In this document: positions 18,151 to 26,951 of the stretch, piece by piece
Position numbering within the stretch: position 1 is the stretch's first letter
How the letters are laid out: every line of letters begins with the position of its first letter
DNA from: Candidatus Calditenuaceae archaeon
GTDB lineage: Archaea > Thermoproteota > Nitrososphaeria_A > Caldarchaeales > Calditenuaceae
Length of the DNA: 64,000 nucleotides
Assembly (NCBI GenBank): GCA_025059595.1
Contig: JANXDI010000021.1
Coordinates: 1-64,000, forward strand
Direction of reading: 5' to 3'
The notes under the pieces: generated by a model
Told to the model about the DNA's origin: nothing
Databases searched by the model: none
Seen by the model: only the letters and a program-made list of their open reading frames with translations
Translations under genes and position numbers: made by a program

Positions 18151-18165
18151 GATACGAATTGTATC
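18151..18165. promoter_or_regulatory. Palindrome upstream of the methyltransferase unit
   Basis: GATAC-GAATT-GTATC is a perfect inverted repeat 43 bases before the methyltransferase ATG, near TATA-like sequences on the minus strand (18175-18184 and 18137-18147). It has the form of an operator for a dimeric regulator, perhaps the winged-helix partner itself. Confidence 0.4.
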
Positions 18166-18246
18166 GGTCAGACTATTTTATTATATCCGCCCGTAATATA
18201 CTGAGAGTCTCTGAGGCGTCTGAGGGCGTGTCCCCTGCTTGATACT

Positions 18247-18816
18247 TTAGGCTGTCTGCTTGAATATCGGGAGAATTCCCAGGTATTCTACGTCCTCGAA
18301 TACTCCGCCTTCTAGGAGGATTGCGGCTTTCTTGTGGACCTTGCCTCCAGCCATAACTACTAGCTTCTCTAGGGCTGAGAGAGTCTCCCTAGTGCTTACT
18401 ATGTCGTCAACTATTCCTACGTTTTTGTCTTTGAGGTATGGGACGTAGCGCCCGTCGATGCAGAGTTTTATTGGAGCTTTGCTTGTTACGGGCTTGCACT
18501 CTGTGACGATTGGGTTAATCATGAAGGACTTCAGCTCTTTCCTTGCCACTATGTATCTCGGGTGGTCTAAAATCTTAGCTATTTCATGGACGAGGGGTAT
18601 GCCTTTGCTTTCCGACGTCACGAGAATGTCGCTTCCCCTCAGCTTTTCGGAGAGCTTCTCCGCGCATTTGGAGATGAATTCTCTGTCGCCTAGGCTATCG
18701 AAGTAGGCTATCCAAGTGTCCTCGGAGACCTTCAGTAGCGGCAGCCTTCTCCTAATCCCCTCGACCTCTATCTCGTAGTATTCCCTGTTGTTGTATGGAA
18801 GGATTGCCTCCTTCAC
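18247..18816 (-). CDS. Phosphoribosyltransferase (adenine phosphoribosyltransferase-like)
   Basis: This 189-residue protein has the type I PRTase fold: a flexible-loop region, SESKGIPLVHEIAKIL and the PRPP-binding motif VGIVDDIVSTRET (about 137-150). The usual TGGT end of the motif is replaced by TRET. A YIVARKELKSFM segment is typical of the APRT/xanthine group. The likely reaction is salvage of a purine base with PRPP. The start is GTG 18816, with a TATA-like sequence near 18841-18850 implying a leaderless message. The exact base is uncertain. Confidence 0.8.
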   Translation of the reverse strand: MKEAILPYNNREYYEIEVEGIRRRLPLLKVSEDTWIAYFDSLGDREFISKCAEKLSEKLRGSDILVTSESKGIPLVHEIAKILDHPRYIVARKELKSFMINPIVTECKPVTSKAPIKLCIDGRYVPYLKDKNVGIVDDIVSTRETLSALEKLVVMAGGKVHKKAAILLEGGVFEDVEYLGILPIFKQTA

Positions 18817-18841
18817 GTTTGATAGTGTCGATATAGCTTGG

Positions 18842-20950
18842 TTAAAAGTTTAGCAACCTTGGGGGTTGCTCTTGAACTCCGAGGCTCTCGGCGATATATC
18901 GGATTGTGTGCCTCACCTTCAGGCCGGTGAACTGTCTGAGCTGTTGAGCGCAGACGCTACTCTCAGTGGCAATCTCTTTACAGCCCGTCTCGAGAATCAG
19001 CTCCGCGACCCGCCGCCCAATCTCGGCGCTTATGAGGAAGCCTTCAGCGCCCTTTCTCATGCCCCACGTCCCAGCGATGCCGCAGCAGCCGTAGTCAATG
19101 TAGACGGCGCTGAGCCCGATTCTTTCAAGGAGCTTTTCTGAGGGCCTTTGCGGGGATATGAGCCTTGCGTGGCATGGGTGGTGGTAGAGGACTTTGGCTT
19201 GGGAGGACTGGTTTTGTTTTATGGGTTGTATTTGGGCCTCGCCGGCTAGTAGGCTTGTGAGTTCATGAGTAGACTCTGCTACTTTCTGTGAGGCCGGTGT
19301 GCCAAGTATCTTTGGGTATGCTTCTCTCAGACAGTAAGCGGCTGTGGGCTCGGTGCAAACTACTTTTACACCATCCTTGATGAGGTCTTTCAGCCGCTCG
19401 ACGTTTGCGGCGGCGATTTTCTTAGCTTTGGTGAGGAAGCCGTATTGTATGGAGGGCATGCCTGAGCCATGCGTCTTTGGGACGGCGACCGAATATCCCA
19501 GGGCCTCCAGAACTCTGACTGTGAGGAGGCCTATGCTCCAGTCTATGTAGGCTGCATATGTGTCTGGGAAGTAGACTATGTCGGCACTCCGCTTTCTCTG
19601 ATACTCTTCTCCAAGGACTTTGTAGAGGCTGCCTCCTCTGAACCTATGCATAAGCCTATGCCTGTCGATCCCGAGAAGATTCTCGAAGACTCTTCGAGAA
19701 AACCTGCTTCCTTGAAGCCAGTTGAATAAGCCGGGAAGGTGCGCCCCCAGCCTGGCGTAGAGTTCGTACATTGTCAGCATCCTCTCCCTCATGGTTCCGC
19801 CGCCCGAAGCGTGTTTTACCCACGATATCGCCATGGGGATGTCTATCTCTGCTGGACATGCGTGGTGGCAGAGGCTGCAGGAGACGCAGTATTTGGCGAT
19901 TTTGGACGCCTCCTCAACCCCCTCAGTAATTGCTGTCCAAGGGACGCCCATGGGGCCCGTGTAGATTTCTCCGAAGACGTGGCCCCCGAGAATCCGGAAA
20001 GTTGGGCAGACGTCGAGGCAGGCTGCGCACCTGATACATCTTAACGCCTCTCTCAGCCATGGGTCTCGACTCGCGGCTAGACGGCCATTGTTCAGCAGCA
20101 CTAAGTGGTATTCGGGGACTGAGGCGTGTCTGGACATGGAGCCGGGGCCGATTACGGTTATGTAGCTTGTGGCGTCGCGCCCGACAGCAGCGACCGGCAA
20201 GACCCTCAGTACATTGAATGCTTCTTCCCAGCTCTCAACTATCTTCTCCACTCCGGCAACGGAGACGAGAATTCTCGGCATGGTGGTGACGAGCCTCCCA
20301 TTTCCCTCGTTGGTCACCAGAACAACATGACCGGTCTCGGCTACAACGAGATTTGCTCCCGTGATTCCCATCTCGGCTTGCTGGAAGCTGGTCCAGAGGT
20401 CTGTGCGGAAGAACCTAGTTATTGCCTCTGGTCGTGGAGGGACTGTTGCGCCTCTCTTCTCCTTTACAAGCCTTGCAATCTCTTCCCTGCTGAGGTGAAC
20501 AGCGGGTGCGATGATGTGTGATGGCCTCTGGCCGGCAAGTTGGACGAGTCTCTCGCCCAGGTCTGTCTCCACGACTTCTATGCCTTGAGAGAGGAGGAGG
20601 CTGTTCAGCTCAATCTCCTCAGTAGTCATAGACTTGGACTTGATGACGTATCCGACCCCTCTACGCTTGGCCAGCTCGGCTATGTAACTCCGCGCATCCT
20701 CGGCAGTCTCGGCGACGTAAACCTGCCCCCCGGCCCGCCTGACCGACTCGACCGTCAAGGCTACAAGCCTCTCGAGATTATCGACCGTCTTCTGCCTAGA
20801 TTCCACGAGCCGAGACAGGTAGCCAGCACCGAGCCCCTCGATGCCTTTTCTGCTTTTTTGAGACATAGTTAGCATGCTTCTCCATCGCGTCTCGACCTCC
20901 CACCTCTTCCCTAACGCCTGAAGGACTTTTGACTTATTCATCGAGCTCAA
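18842..20950 (-). CDS. lutB: LutB-LutA-type iron-sulfur oxidoreductase (fused lactate utilisation protein)
   Basis: The first about 460 residues match LutB/LldF: an LUD domain with GITGANLVVAETG, then two 4Fe-4S motifs, CIRCAACLDVCP and CVSCSLCHHACP (about 310-370). After residue 480 comes a CCG/heterodisulfide-reductase-like domain of LutA type with HHPCHARL and DYGCCGIAGTWG. In Bacillus these are separate LutA and LutB proteins, so this is a fusion. LutABC oxidises L-lactate to pyruvate with electrons going to the respiratory chain. The gene follows lutC on the same strand with a short overlap. Glycolate or another hydroxyacid is possible. Confidence 0.87.
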   Translation of the reverse strand: MSSMNKSKVLQALGKRWEVETRWRSMLTMSQKSRKGIEGLGAGYLSRLVESRQKTVDNLERLVALTVESVRRAGGQVYVAETAEDARSYIAELAKRRGVGYVIKSKSMTTEEIELNSLLLSQGIEVVETDLGERLVQLAGQRPSHIIAPAVHLSREEIARLVKEKRGATVPPRPEAITRFFRTDLWTSFQQAEMGITGANLVVAETGHVVLVTNEGNGRLVTTMPRILVSVAGVEKIVESWEEAFNVLRVLPVAAVGRDATSYITVIGPGSMSRHASVPEYHLVLLNNGRLAASRDPWLREALRCIRCAACLDVCPTFRILGGHVFGEIYTGPMGVPWTAITEGVEEASKIAKYCVSCSLCHHACPAEIDIPMAISWVKHASGGGTMRERMLTMYELYARLGAHLPGLFNWLQGSRFSRRVFENLLGIDRHRLMHRFRGGSLYKVLGEEYQRKRSADIVYFPDTYAAYIDWSIGLLTVRVLEALGYSVAVPKTHGSGMPSIQYGFLTKAKKIAAANVERLKDLIKDGVKVVCTEPTAAYCLREAYPKILGTPASQKVAESTHELTSLLAGEAQIQPIKQNQSSQAKVLYHHPCHARLISPQRPSEKLLERIGLSAVYIDYGCCGIAGTWGMRKGAEGFLISAEIGRRVAELILETGCKEIATESSVCAQQLRQFTGLKVRHTIRYIAESLGVQEQPPRLLNF

Positions 20951-21515
20951 ACCCCGCGACTACGCAGCCGCACGCCACAGGGCCGTGGACACCTACTACG
21001 TGTGTTAACTCGATGTCTGATGTGCTGCTTGGGCCCGAGATTATGGCCAGCCCAGCTGGCCTAGACTTCCTTATGAGGCTGGAAAGCTCCCAGTAGTCTG
21101 GGAGGACTTCGGACTCCTTGAGAAGCCCGACAGAGTATTCGGGTATCAGAGATGCGAGGTTTGCCTTCCAGTCGTCTATTATGACGAGCCCGCCTGTCTC
21201 CGCCACTCCTGCACGGGCTCTGAAGACACCTAGGGACCCGGCCCTCAGGTCTCCGAGCTTCTCCAAATCGGCCTCGCCCAAGACTTCGCAGGGGCTCTGC
21301 ACGGAGAGGGCTCCGCGGAGCCTCTCAGCTAACCCCGCCGACACACCTCCTAGGACAATCTTACCCACACCCCAGCCAGTGGACCACTCGCTCAGCACGG
21401 AGAGAAGATCGTTATAGCTAGGGGTGTAGGCTACCTGGAATCCGTTTTCCTTGCACTTTGCTAAGAACCTTCGCGCTAGAGGGGTTGGGTTATTGCCTGT
21501 AGTCTCCTCTCTCAT
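20934..21515 (-). CDS. lutC: LutC-like LUD-domain protein
   Basis: At 193 residues it has the LUD domain of LutC/YkgG, with GVFRARAGVAETGGLVI and the end SDIELTHVVGVHGP. It lacks cysteine clusters, as normal for LutC. It is the first gene of the lactate utilisation pair, overlapping the fused LutB-LutA start by 17 bases, or 8 if that protein begins at its fourth residue. A TATA element at 21561-21568 is placed to drive this gene in one direction and a sugar isomerase in the other. Confidence 0.85.
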   Translation of the reverse strand: MREETTGNNPTPLARRFLAKCKENGFQVAYTPSYNDLLSVLSEWSTGWGVGKIVLGGVSAGLAERLRGALSVQSPCEVLGEADLEKLGDLRAGSLGVFRARAGVAETGGLVIIDDWKANLASLIPEYSVGLLKESEVLPDYWELSSLIRKSRPAGLAIISGPSSTSDIELTHVVGVHGPVACGCVVAGFELDE

Positions 21516-21560
21516 GGCGTGGGTCTTCAGCTCCTCAATCAGCGGAGCTCTTCGGAAAGG

Positions 21561-21568
21561 ATATATAC
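21561..21568. promoter_or_regulatory. TATA box shared by lutC and the isomerase gene
   Basis: GGATATATACC reads almost the same on both strands. To the right it lies about 29 bases before ATG 21594; to the left about 27 bases before 21537, which leaves a 22-base leader to the lutC ATG. No second TATA box is visible in this 78-base gap. Confidence 0.45.
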
Positions 21569-21593
21569 CTTCTCTGAGAATTCTGTTTCTGTT

Positions 21594-22556
21594 ATGAAGT
21601 TAGGTATTTTCACTGTGCTTTTTAATGAGGAGCCGCTTGAGAAGGTTCTTAGACATGTCTCTGGGCTTGGTTATGAGGCCGTTGAGCTTGCAGCTTGGCG
21701 CTGGAGCAATCACCTGAACATCGAGAAGGTCCTGAACGGCGGCGCTCAGGAGGTTAAGAGACTGGTTGAGAAGTATAATCTCACGATATCTGGAATTTCT
21801 AATCACTTGGAGGGGCAGCTTATTCTCGGCCCTCACGACTCCTCGACAGATTCTTTCTTCAAGGGGGCGCCCGAGGAGAAGATAAAGTATGGTGTTGAGA
21901 GGATGAAGAAGACGGCTGAGGCTGCTAAGTTGCTTGACGTGAATGTTGTGAACGGTTTTATGGGTTGCCCGAACTGGGGCGCTTGGTATATCTTCCCGGC
22001 TGAGTATGAGAAGATTTACGAGGGTTATTTCACGCTATTCGCTGAGCGTTGGGGCGAGGTTCTTGACCACTTTGCCGCTAATGGTGTGAGGTTCGCCCAC
22101 GAGGTTCATCCACAGGAGGTCGTCTACAACATCGAGACGGCGGAGCAGGCGATTAAGGCGATTAACGGGAAGAGGGAGTTTGGGTTTAACTTTGACCCCA
22201 GCCACCTCGTCTGGCAGCTTATTGACCCGGTCGTCTTCATCAAGAGGCTTGGCGATAGAATATATCACAGCCACGCAAAGGATGGTGAGCTCGTAAAGGA
22301 GAATCTTCCCGTCTCTGGCTCGATTCCGACCGGCTCCTGGATGAGGCCGACGAGGGGGTTCCGCTTCAGGATTCCGGGGTGGGGCGATGTTCCTTGGAAG
22401 AGGGTGATTACGGCCTTGGCCGAGGTCGGGTATGACCATGTTCTGAGCTATGAGCATGAGGACCCGGTCATGAGTAGGGAGGATGGTGTGGAGAAGACGG
22501 CCGCCTTCCTTAAGCCCCTACTGATTAAGAAGCGGCTCGAGAAGGTCTGGTGGTAG
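21594..22556 (+). CDS. Sugar (phosphate) isomerase/epimerase, xylose-isomerase-like TIM barrel
   Basis: This TIM-barrel protein of 320 residues shows the metal-ligand pattern of the AP-endonuclease-2/IolE/IolO family: FAHEVHPQE, FNFDPSHLVWQ, IYHSHAKDGE and SYEHEDPVM at the ends of successive strands. The frame is open to 21519, but ATG 21594 is preferred because it follows the TATA box by 29 bases and begins with MKLGIFTVLF. A Gfo/Idh/MocA dehydrogenase follows after 16 bases, probably in one transcript. In inositol pathways such proteins act as keto-cyclitol dehydratase or 5-keto-gluconate epimerase. The exact reaction is inferred only. Confidence 0.85.
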   Translation: MKLGIFTVLFNEEPLEKVLRHVSGLGYEAVELAAWRWSNHLNIEKVLNGGAQEVKRLVEKYNLTISGISNHLEGQLILGPHDSSTDSFFKGAPEEKIKYGVERMKKTAEAAKLLDVNVVNGFMGCPNWGAWYIFPAEYEKIYEGYFTLFAERWGEVLDHFAANGVRFAHEVHPQEVVYNIETAEQAIKAINGKREFGFNFDPSHLVWQLIDPVVFIKRLGDRIYHSHAKDGELVKENLPVSGSIPTGSWMRPTRGFRFRIPGWGDVPWKRVITALAEVGYDHVLSYEHEDPVMSREDGVEKTAAFLKPLLIKKRLEKVWW

Positions 22557-22572
22557 TTTAAGGTGGATTGGC

Positions 22573-23712
22573 GTGGTTAGGGAGATTGGCGTTGGGATGC
22601 TGGGCTACGCCTTCATGGGCAAGGCCCACACCAACGCATTCATCAAGATGCCGAGGATGATGCAGAGTGTCCCCGCAGTTCCTAAACTTGTCGCGATTTA
22701 CGGGAGGACGCTGGAGCAGGTAAAGGCCGCTGCGGAGCGCTACGGCTACAAGCGATACTACACGGACTGGGGCCAGCTTGTTAGAGACCCTGAGGTCGAG
22801 CTGGTCGATAACGGGCTTCCCAACAACCTCCACAAGGACCCCTGCATCGAGGCGGCTGAGCGCGGCAGGCACGTCATTTGCGAGAAGCCGATGGCCTTGA
22901 ACTCGAGGGAGGCGGAGGAGATGTATAGGGCCGTGGAGAGGGCTGGTGTCAAGCACATGGTCGCCTTCAACTACAGGTTCGTCCCAGCGGTCGTCCTCGC
23001 CAGGCGGCTCATCCAAGAGGGGGTAATTGGGAAGGTCCTCCAGTTCCGCGGCACTTATCTACAAGACTGGATTATGGACCCTTCCTTCCCGCTCATGTGG
23101 AGGCTCCGGAGGGAGGTGGCGGGTAGCGGTGCCCTCGGAGACCTCGGAGCACACGTCTTCGATTTGGCGCGATACTTGGTTGGTGAGGTCGAGGCTGTGA
23201 TGGGTCTGGCGAAGACGTTTGTCGAGGAGAGGCCCCTCCCCGAGAATCCCACCCAGCGGGGGAAGGTTACTGTGGACGACGCCTTCATCTCGCTGGTAAA
23301 GTTTAGGAACGGTGCGATAGGCTCGGTCGAGGCGACTAGGTTTGGCGCGGGTTGCAAGAACCTCCTCCGCTTTGACGTTCACGGCACGGAGGGGACGCTG
23401 GTATTCAACTTGGAGAGGCTTAACGAGCTTGAGCTCTTCGAGAGGAAGGATACTGCTGAGACGCAGGGCTACAGGAGGATTCTGGTCACGGACCCCCTCC
23501 ACCCTTACATAGCGAACTGGTGGCCCCCAGGCCACATAATTGGCTGGGAGCACACATTCGTACACGAAATTCACCATTTCATAGACTGCATCGTCAACGA
23601 CAAGCCTGTCGCGCCGATGGGCGCAACATTTCTCGACGGCCTCAAGAACAACCAGATACTCGACGCCGTTCTGAGGTCTGCTGAGACCGGGCGGTGGGAG
23701 CGGATACCATAG
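22573..23712 (+). CDS. Gfo/Idh/MocA-family dehydrogenase (3), inositol-dehydrogenase-like
   Basis: The 379-residue enzyme begins with GVGMLGYAFMGKAHTNAF, has the canonical CEKPMALN active-site motif (about residue 103), NYRFVPA and GSGALGDLGAHVFDLARYL (about 185-203), the pattern seen in many myo-inositol 2-dehydrogenase relatives. The GTG start has AGGTGG a few bases upstream. It directly follows the isomerase/epimerase gene. Of the three family members here this one has the most complete motifs and is the best candidate for the first oxidation of a cyclitol or sugar. Confidence 0.88.
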   Translation: MVREIGVGMLGYAFMGKAHTNAFIKMPRMMQSVPAVPKLVAIYGRTLEQVKAAAERYGYKRYYTDWGQLVRDPEVELVDNGLPNNLHKDPCIEAAERGRHVICEKPMALNSREAEEMYRAVERAGVKHMVAFNYRFVPAVVLARRLIQEGVIGKVLQFRGTYLQDWIMDPSFPLMWRLRREVAGSGALGDLGAHVFDLARYLVGEVEAVMGLAKTFVEERPLPENPTQRGKVTVDDAFISLVKFRNGAIGSVEATRFGAGCKNLLRFDVHGTEGTLVFNLERLNELELFERKDTAETQGYRRILVTDPLHPYIANWWPPGHIIGWEHTFVHEIHHFIDCIVNDKPVAPMGATFLDGLKNNQILDAVLRSAETGRWERIP

Positions 23713-23723
23713 CCTGGCTGAGC

Positions 23724-24437
23724 CTACTCCATGTCTGAGGGGGGGAGGCCCAGAGCCCTCCTGAGGAGAGGCTGACTCTCGGAGAGCCTTTCCCTATCTA
23801 TCACTGTCTTAATCTCGCCACCCTCCATCAGCGCAATTCTATCTGCCAGCTCGTAGACGACTGCGGGGTTCTGCTCAACTATCAGGGCCGATGCGCCTCG
23901 GCCTCGGAGCTCCTTGACCGCCGCAACCATCCTCCAGATTATCTTGGGCATGAGGCCCGTTGCAGGCTCATCCATCACGAGTAGCCTGGGCCTAGACGCT
24001 AATGCGCGGGCGACCGCGAGCGTCTGCTGCTCGCCTCCACTCAGCTCACCTGCTCTCCTCCTTAGGAGGGGTTTCAACTCGGGGAATAGCCCAACCGCCT
24101 CCTCGACGGTTAGGCTGTTGAGTTTGTCGGCGATTTTGAGGTTCTCCTCGACGGTCAGTCGGGAGAAGACTCCGCGGTTTTGGGGGACGTAGCTCACCTT
24201 CAGAGAGGCTATATCGTGAGGGGGGTGGCCCGTAACGTCCATTCCATCGATGAAGATTTTCCCGCTCCAAGGCTTGATGTGGCCGACCACTGTTTTTAGG
24301 AGCGTGGTCTTGCCCGCGCCATTCTTCCCCAGTATCAGTATGATCTCTCCGCTCCTAACTTCGAGCGAGACGTTCTTGACAACCTCGAGCCAGCCGTAGC
24401 CCGACCTAAGGCCGCTAATCTCCAGCATCAGGCCCAC
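23724..24437 (-). CDS. livF: Branched-chain amino acid-type ABC transporter ATPase LivF
   Basis: This 237-residue ATPase has Walker A GKNGAGKTT, signature LSGGEQQT, Walker B LLVMDEPATGLMPKI and a late EQNPAVVYELADR typical of LivF. It is the last gene of a five-gene transporter operon and overlaps livG by 10 bases, with a GTG start. LivF and LivG form the heterodimeric motor of a HAAT-family importer for branched-chain amino acids, amides, urea or similar small solutes. Confidence 0.92.
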   Translation of the reverse strand: MGLMLEISGLRSGYGWLEVVKNVSLEVRSGEIILILGKNGAGKTTLLKTVVGHIKPWSGKIFIDGMDVTGHPPHDIASLKVSYVPQNRGVFSRLTVEENLKIADKLNSLTVEEAVGLFPELKPLLRRRAGELSGGEQQTLAVARALASRPRLLVMDEPATGLMPKIIWRMVAAVKELRGRGASALIVEQNPAVVYELADRIALMEGGEIKTVIDRERLSESQPLLRRALGLPPSDME

Positions 24438-25141
24438 CTGAGATAAGCCTCCTCAATCGCGAGGCCCACATCCCTCCCCCTCGCCGCTCCCACCGCCACA
24501 AACCTACCCAAATTCATCACGGCGACCCGCTCGGAGAGCGAGACGACGAAATCCACCCTGTGGTCTATGAGGACCACCGCGAGCTTCCCCGCCAGGCCCC
24601 GGAGAATCGAGGAGAGTGAGGCAACTTCGCCACCGGCGAGACCCTGAGTTGGCTCGTCCATCACTAGCAGCCTAGGTGAAGATAGTAGGGCCATGCCAAT
24701 CTCCAGCAGCCTCATCTGCCCGTGCGATAGCTGTGAGGCCTTGAGACTAAGCAGTCCTCCGAGGCCGAGCCGCTCGGCGGTCTCGTGAAGCCCGTCCTCC
24801 GTGCCTCCTCCAAGGCCGCGGCTGCATGCTAGGCTCATGTTTTCGCGGACCGTTAGTGAGGGAAAGACCCGTGGAATCTGATGAGTGTGGGCAATTCCAA
24901 GCTCAGCCCTGCGCCTCCTCGAATACTTGGTGATATCCGAGTCTCTGAAGATTATTTGGCCTCTGTCTGGCCGGAGCGAGCCAACTATGACGCCGGCCAA
25001 CGTGGACTTCCCAGCTCCGTTCGGGCCGATGACGCCGAGTATTTCTCCCTCCATGATCTCGATGGAGGCGTCGACTAGGGCTTGGACTCCTCCGAAGGAC
25101 TTGGAGACCCTTCGAGCCGAGAGAAGAGGCCTATTCTTCAC
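24428..25141 (-). CDS. livG: Branched-chain amino acid-type ABC transporter ATPase LivG
   Basis: The 237-residue ATPase carries GPNGAGKST, the LivG-type HTHQIPRVFPSLTVRENM segment, the signature variant LSHGQMRLLEIGMAL and LLVMDEPTQGLAGGE. The signature reads LSHGQ rather than LSGGQ, which is found in this subfamily. It overlaps livM by 11 bases and livF by 10, so the whole operon is tightly coupled. Confidence 0.92.
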   Translation of the reverse strand: MKNRPLLSARRVSKSFGGVQALVDASIEIMEGEILGVIGPNGAGKSTLAGVIVGSLRPDRGQIIFRDSDITKYSRRRRAELGIAHTHQIPRVFPSLTVRENMSLACSRGLGGGTEDGLHETAERLGLGGLLSLKASQLSHGQMRLLEIGMALLSSPRLLVMDEPTQGLAGGEVASLSSILRGLAGKLAVVLIDHRVDFVVSLSERVAVMNLGRFVAVGAARGRDVGLAIEEAYLRWA

Positions 25142-26081
25142 GGCCCCTCGACACCCCTAGAAGTCGGTAGACCCAGCCGAGCCTCCCGGTCGCAAAGGAG
25201 AAGGCCACCAGCCCCACACCCACAACCAGCACATGACCTCGGGGAAGACCCCTCGCCAAGTCCCCTAGGACGTTCACAAGCAGACATCCGAGGAATGGCC
25301 CCACCTGAACATAGGGGCCGCCCACGAGAGTCCAGAGGACCGGCTCGACAGAGTTGAATATTCCTACGTAGCCCGCTCCGACGTAGCTGTAGAGTAGGGC
25401 TTGAAGAGCCCCTGAGGCGCCGGACAGCACACCTGAGACGGAGAAGGCCGTCAGCTTGAGGAGCGAGGTGTTATAGCCGAGGGATTCAAGCTTCTCTTCA
25501 TCATCTCTAAGGGCCAAGAAGAGCTTTCCGAGACGCGAGGCCGAGAGGAGAGACACACCAGCTACAGCGGCTGACAGGGTTAGAAGCGAGATGAAATATC
25601 TTGCATCAGCCTCAGCCATTAGAGGCCTGAACACTCCGACCAGCGTCGCCTCTCTCTCGAGGACAAGGCCCTGCTCACCGCCCGTAACCTCGTTGAAGTG
25701 TAGGGCTGCGAGGTATATCGTCTGAGAAGCTAGTAGAGTTGCTATCATCAAGTAAGGCCCACGGACGCGCGCTGCCAGTCCTCCCAGCAGGAGGGAGAGG
25801 GAGACGGCTGAGGCGATACCCGCGGCCAGAGCCATTAGAGGGTCTGGCGAAACATGAATTGTGTAGAGGCCCGCCCCATACATTCCGGCTGCGAAGAGGG
25901 CCGCGTGCCCGAGGCTCATAACCCCTATCATGTGAAAACAGACCGCGTATCCGTAAGAGTAGATGGAGAGGGTCATGATTCTCGCCGCGAGAGCCTTGGG
26001 ATACTCGGGGAGAAGAGGATAGGCCGCCGCTAGTAGGAGCGGGATGACGAGTGGAGCCAAGTTAGAGAGCCTAGGCCTCAA
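25131..26081 (-). CDS. livM: Branched-chain amino acid-type ABC transporter permease LivM
   Basis: A 316-residue membrane protein with about nine hydrophobic segments. The family signatures GYAVCFHMIGVMSLGHAALFAAGMYGAGLY (positions about 44-73, given in part) and the cytoplasmic loop with LRDDEEKLESLGYN are recognisable. It pairs with LivH to form the channel. Its start overlaps the end of livH by four bases. Confidence 0.9.
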   Translation of the reverse strand: MRPRLSNLAPLVIPLLLAAAYPLLPEYPKALAARIMTLSIYSYGYAVCFHMIGVMSLGHAALFAAGMYGAGLYTIHVSPDPLMALAAGIASAVSLSLLLGGLAARVRGPYLMIATLLASQTIYLAALHFNEVTGGEQGLVLEREATLVGVFRPLMAEADARYFISLLTLSAAVAGVSLLSASRLGKLFLALRDDEEKLESLGYNTSLLKLTAFSVSGVLSGASGALQALLYSYVGAGYVGIFNSVEPVLWTLVGGPYVQVGPFLGCLLVNVLGDLARGLPRGHVLVVGVGLVAFSFATGRLGWVYRLLGVSRGREE

Positions 26082-26947
26082 TACCGCCAGACACCTCGCG
26101 CAACGCCAAGCCTTCGGGCAATAATGTAAGAAAGGGCCAGAGCTAACGTAAGTACGCGCGCTAGCGTGGGCGCCAGCAGTAGGGCGGTCAGGCTCTCAAG
26201 AAGGCCGAGCGCCAAACCTGCAGCGATAGTCCCGCCAATCCGCCCAACACCACCCAAAACCACAACCACGAAGGAAACGACGAGAGCGTCAAGCCCCATC
26301 AGGAAGTGAATCTGCCTGATTGGGGAGGTTAAGGCCCCTGCGAGGCCAGCCAAGCCTCCGGAGAGAGCGAACCCGATAAGAATAACCCGTCCCGTGTCTA
26401 TAGCCAGAGACTCAGCCATCAGTCTATTCTCCTGAGCGGCCCTCAAGAGAAGCCCGAGCCTACTCCGCTCAACCAAGACCCAAACAAGAAGCGCGAGGAG
26501 GAGGCAGGCGAGCCCCGCGAGAAGGTTGAAGCCAGAGTAGCTGAAGCCGGAGAATTCCAAGATGGGGTTTAGGGGTGCGGGGACTGAGCGGGGCGCAGGG
26601 CCAAGGATTCCGAGGGCCGTCTGCTGTAGTATCAGAAGCAGGCCAAAGGTGGCAAGGATTGTTTGGCCCGGCTCATGCCCAAACCTCTGAAGAATCAGGA
26701 CATTAATTGCTACCGCCACGGCCGCTGTCAGAAGAGGGGCCAACAGCAGAGCGGAGGCGAAAGGGAGGGCGGCCTGGAACAGCAGCCAGCTGGTCATCGC
26801 GCCGAGCATATACAGCTCGCCATGAGTCAGATTAGCGATGTTCATTATTCCGAAAACTATCGTTAAGCCCAGCGCTACAAGTGCCATGACTGAGCCAGTA
26901 ACCAGGCCGTCGAGTAAAGCCAGCCCCAGATTCTCGAGAGATGTCAA
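26078..26947 (-). CDS. livH: Branched-chain amino acid-type ABC transporter permease LivH
   Basis: The 289-residue permease has about eight membrane segments. Near the N-terminus is ALGLTIVFGIMNIANLTHGE, the LivH hallmark, and the coupling loop reads LLRAAQENRLMAESLAID, followed by the late VVVLGGVGRIGGTIAAG. It starts four bases after the end of the binding-protein gene on the same strand and overlaps livM. Confidence 0.92.
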   Translation of the reverse strand: MTSLENLGLALLDGLVTGSVMALVALGLTIVFGIMNIANLTHGELYMLGAMTSWLLFQAALPFASALLLAPLLTAAVAVAINVLILQRFGHEPGQTILATFGLLLILQQTALGILGPAPRSVPAPLNPILEFSGFSYSGFNLLAGLACLLLALLVWVLVERSRLGLLLRAAQENRLMAESLAIDTGRVILIGFALSGGLAGLAGALTSPIRQIHFLMGLDALVVSFVVVVLGGVGRIGGTIAAGLALGLLESLTALLLAPTLARVLTLALALSYIIARRLGVARGVWRY

Positions 26948-26951
26948 AGCC

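Noticed and set aside
20126..20872. Two plus-strand frames of 110-131 codons in the lut region
   Set aside because: Antisense to the fused LutB-LutA gene, which has clear iron-sulfur motifs.
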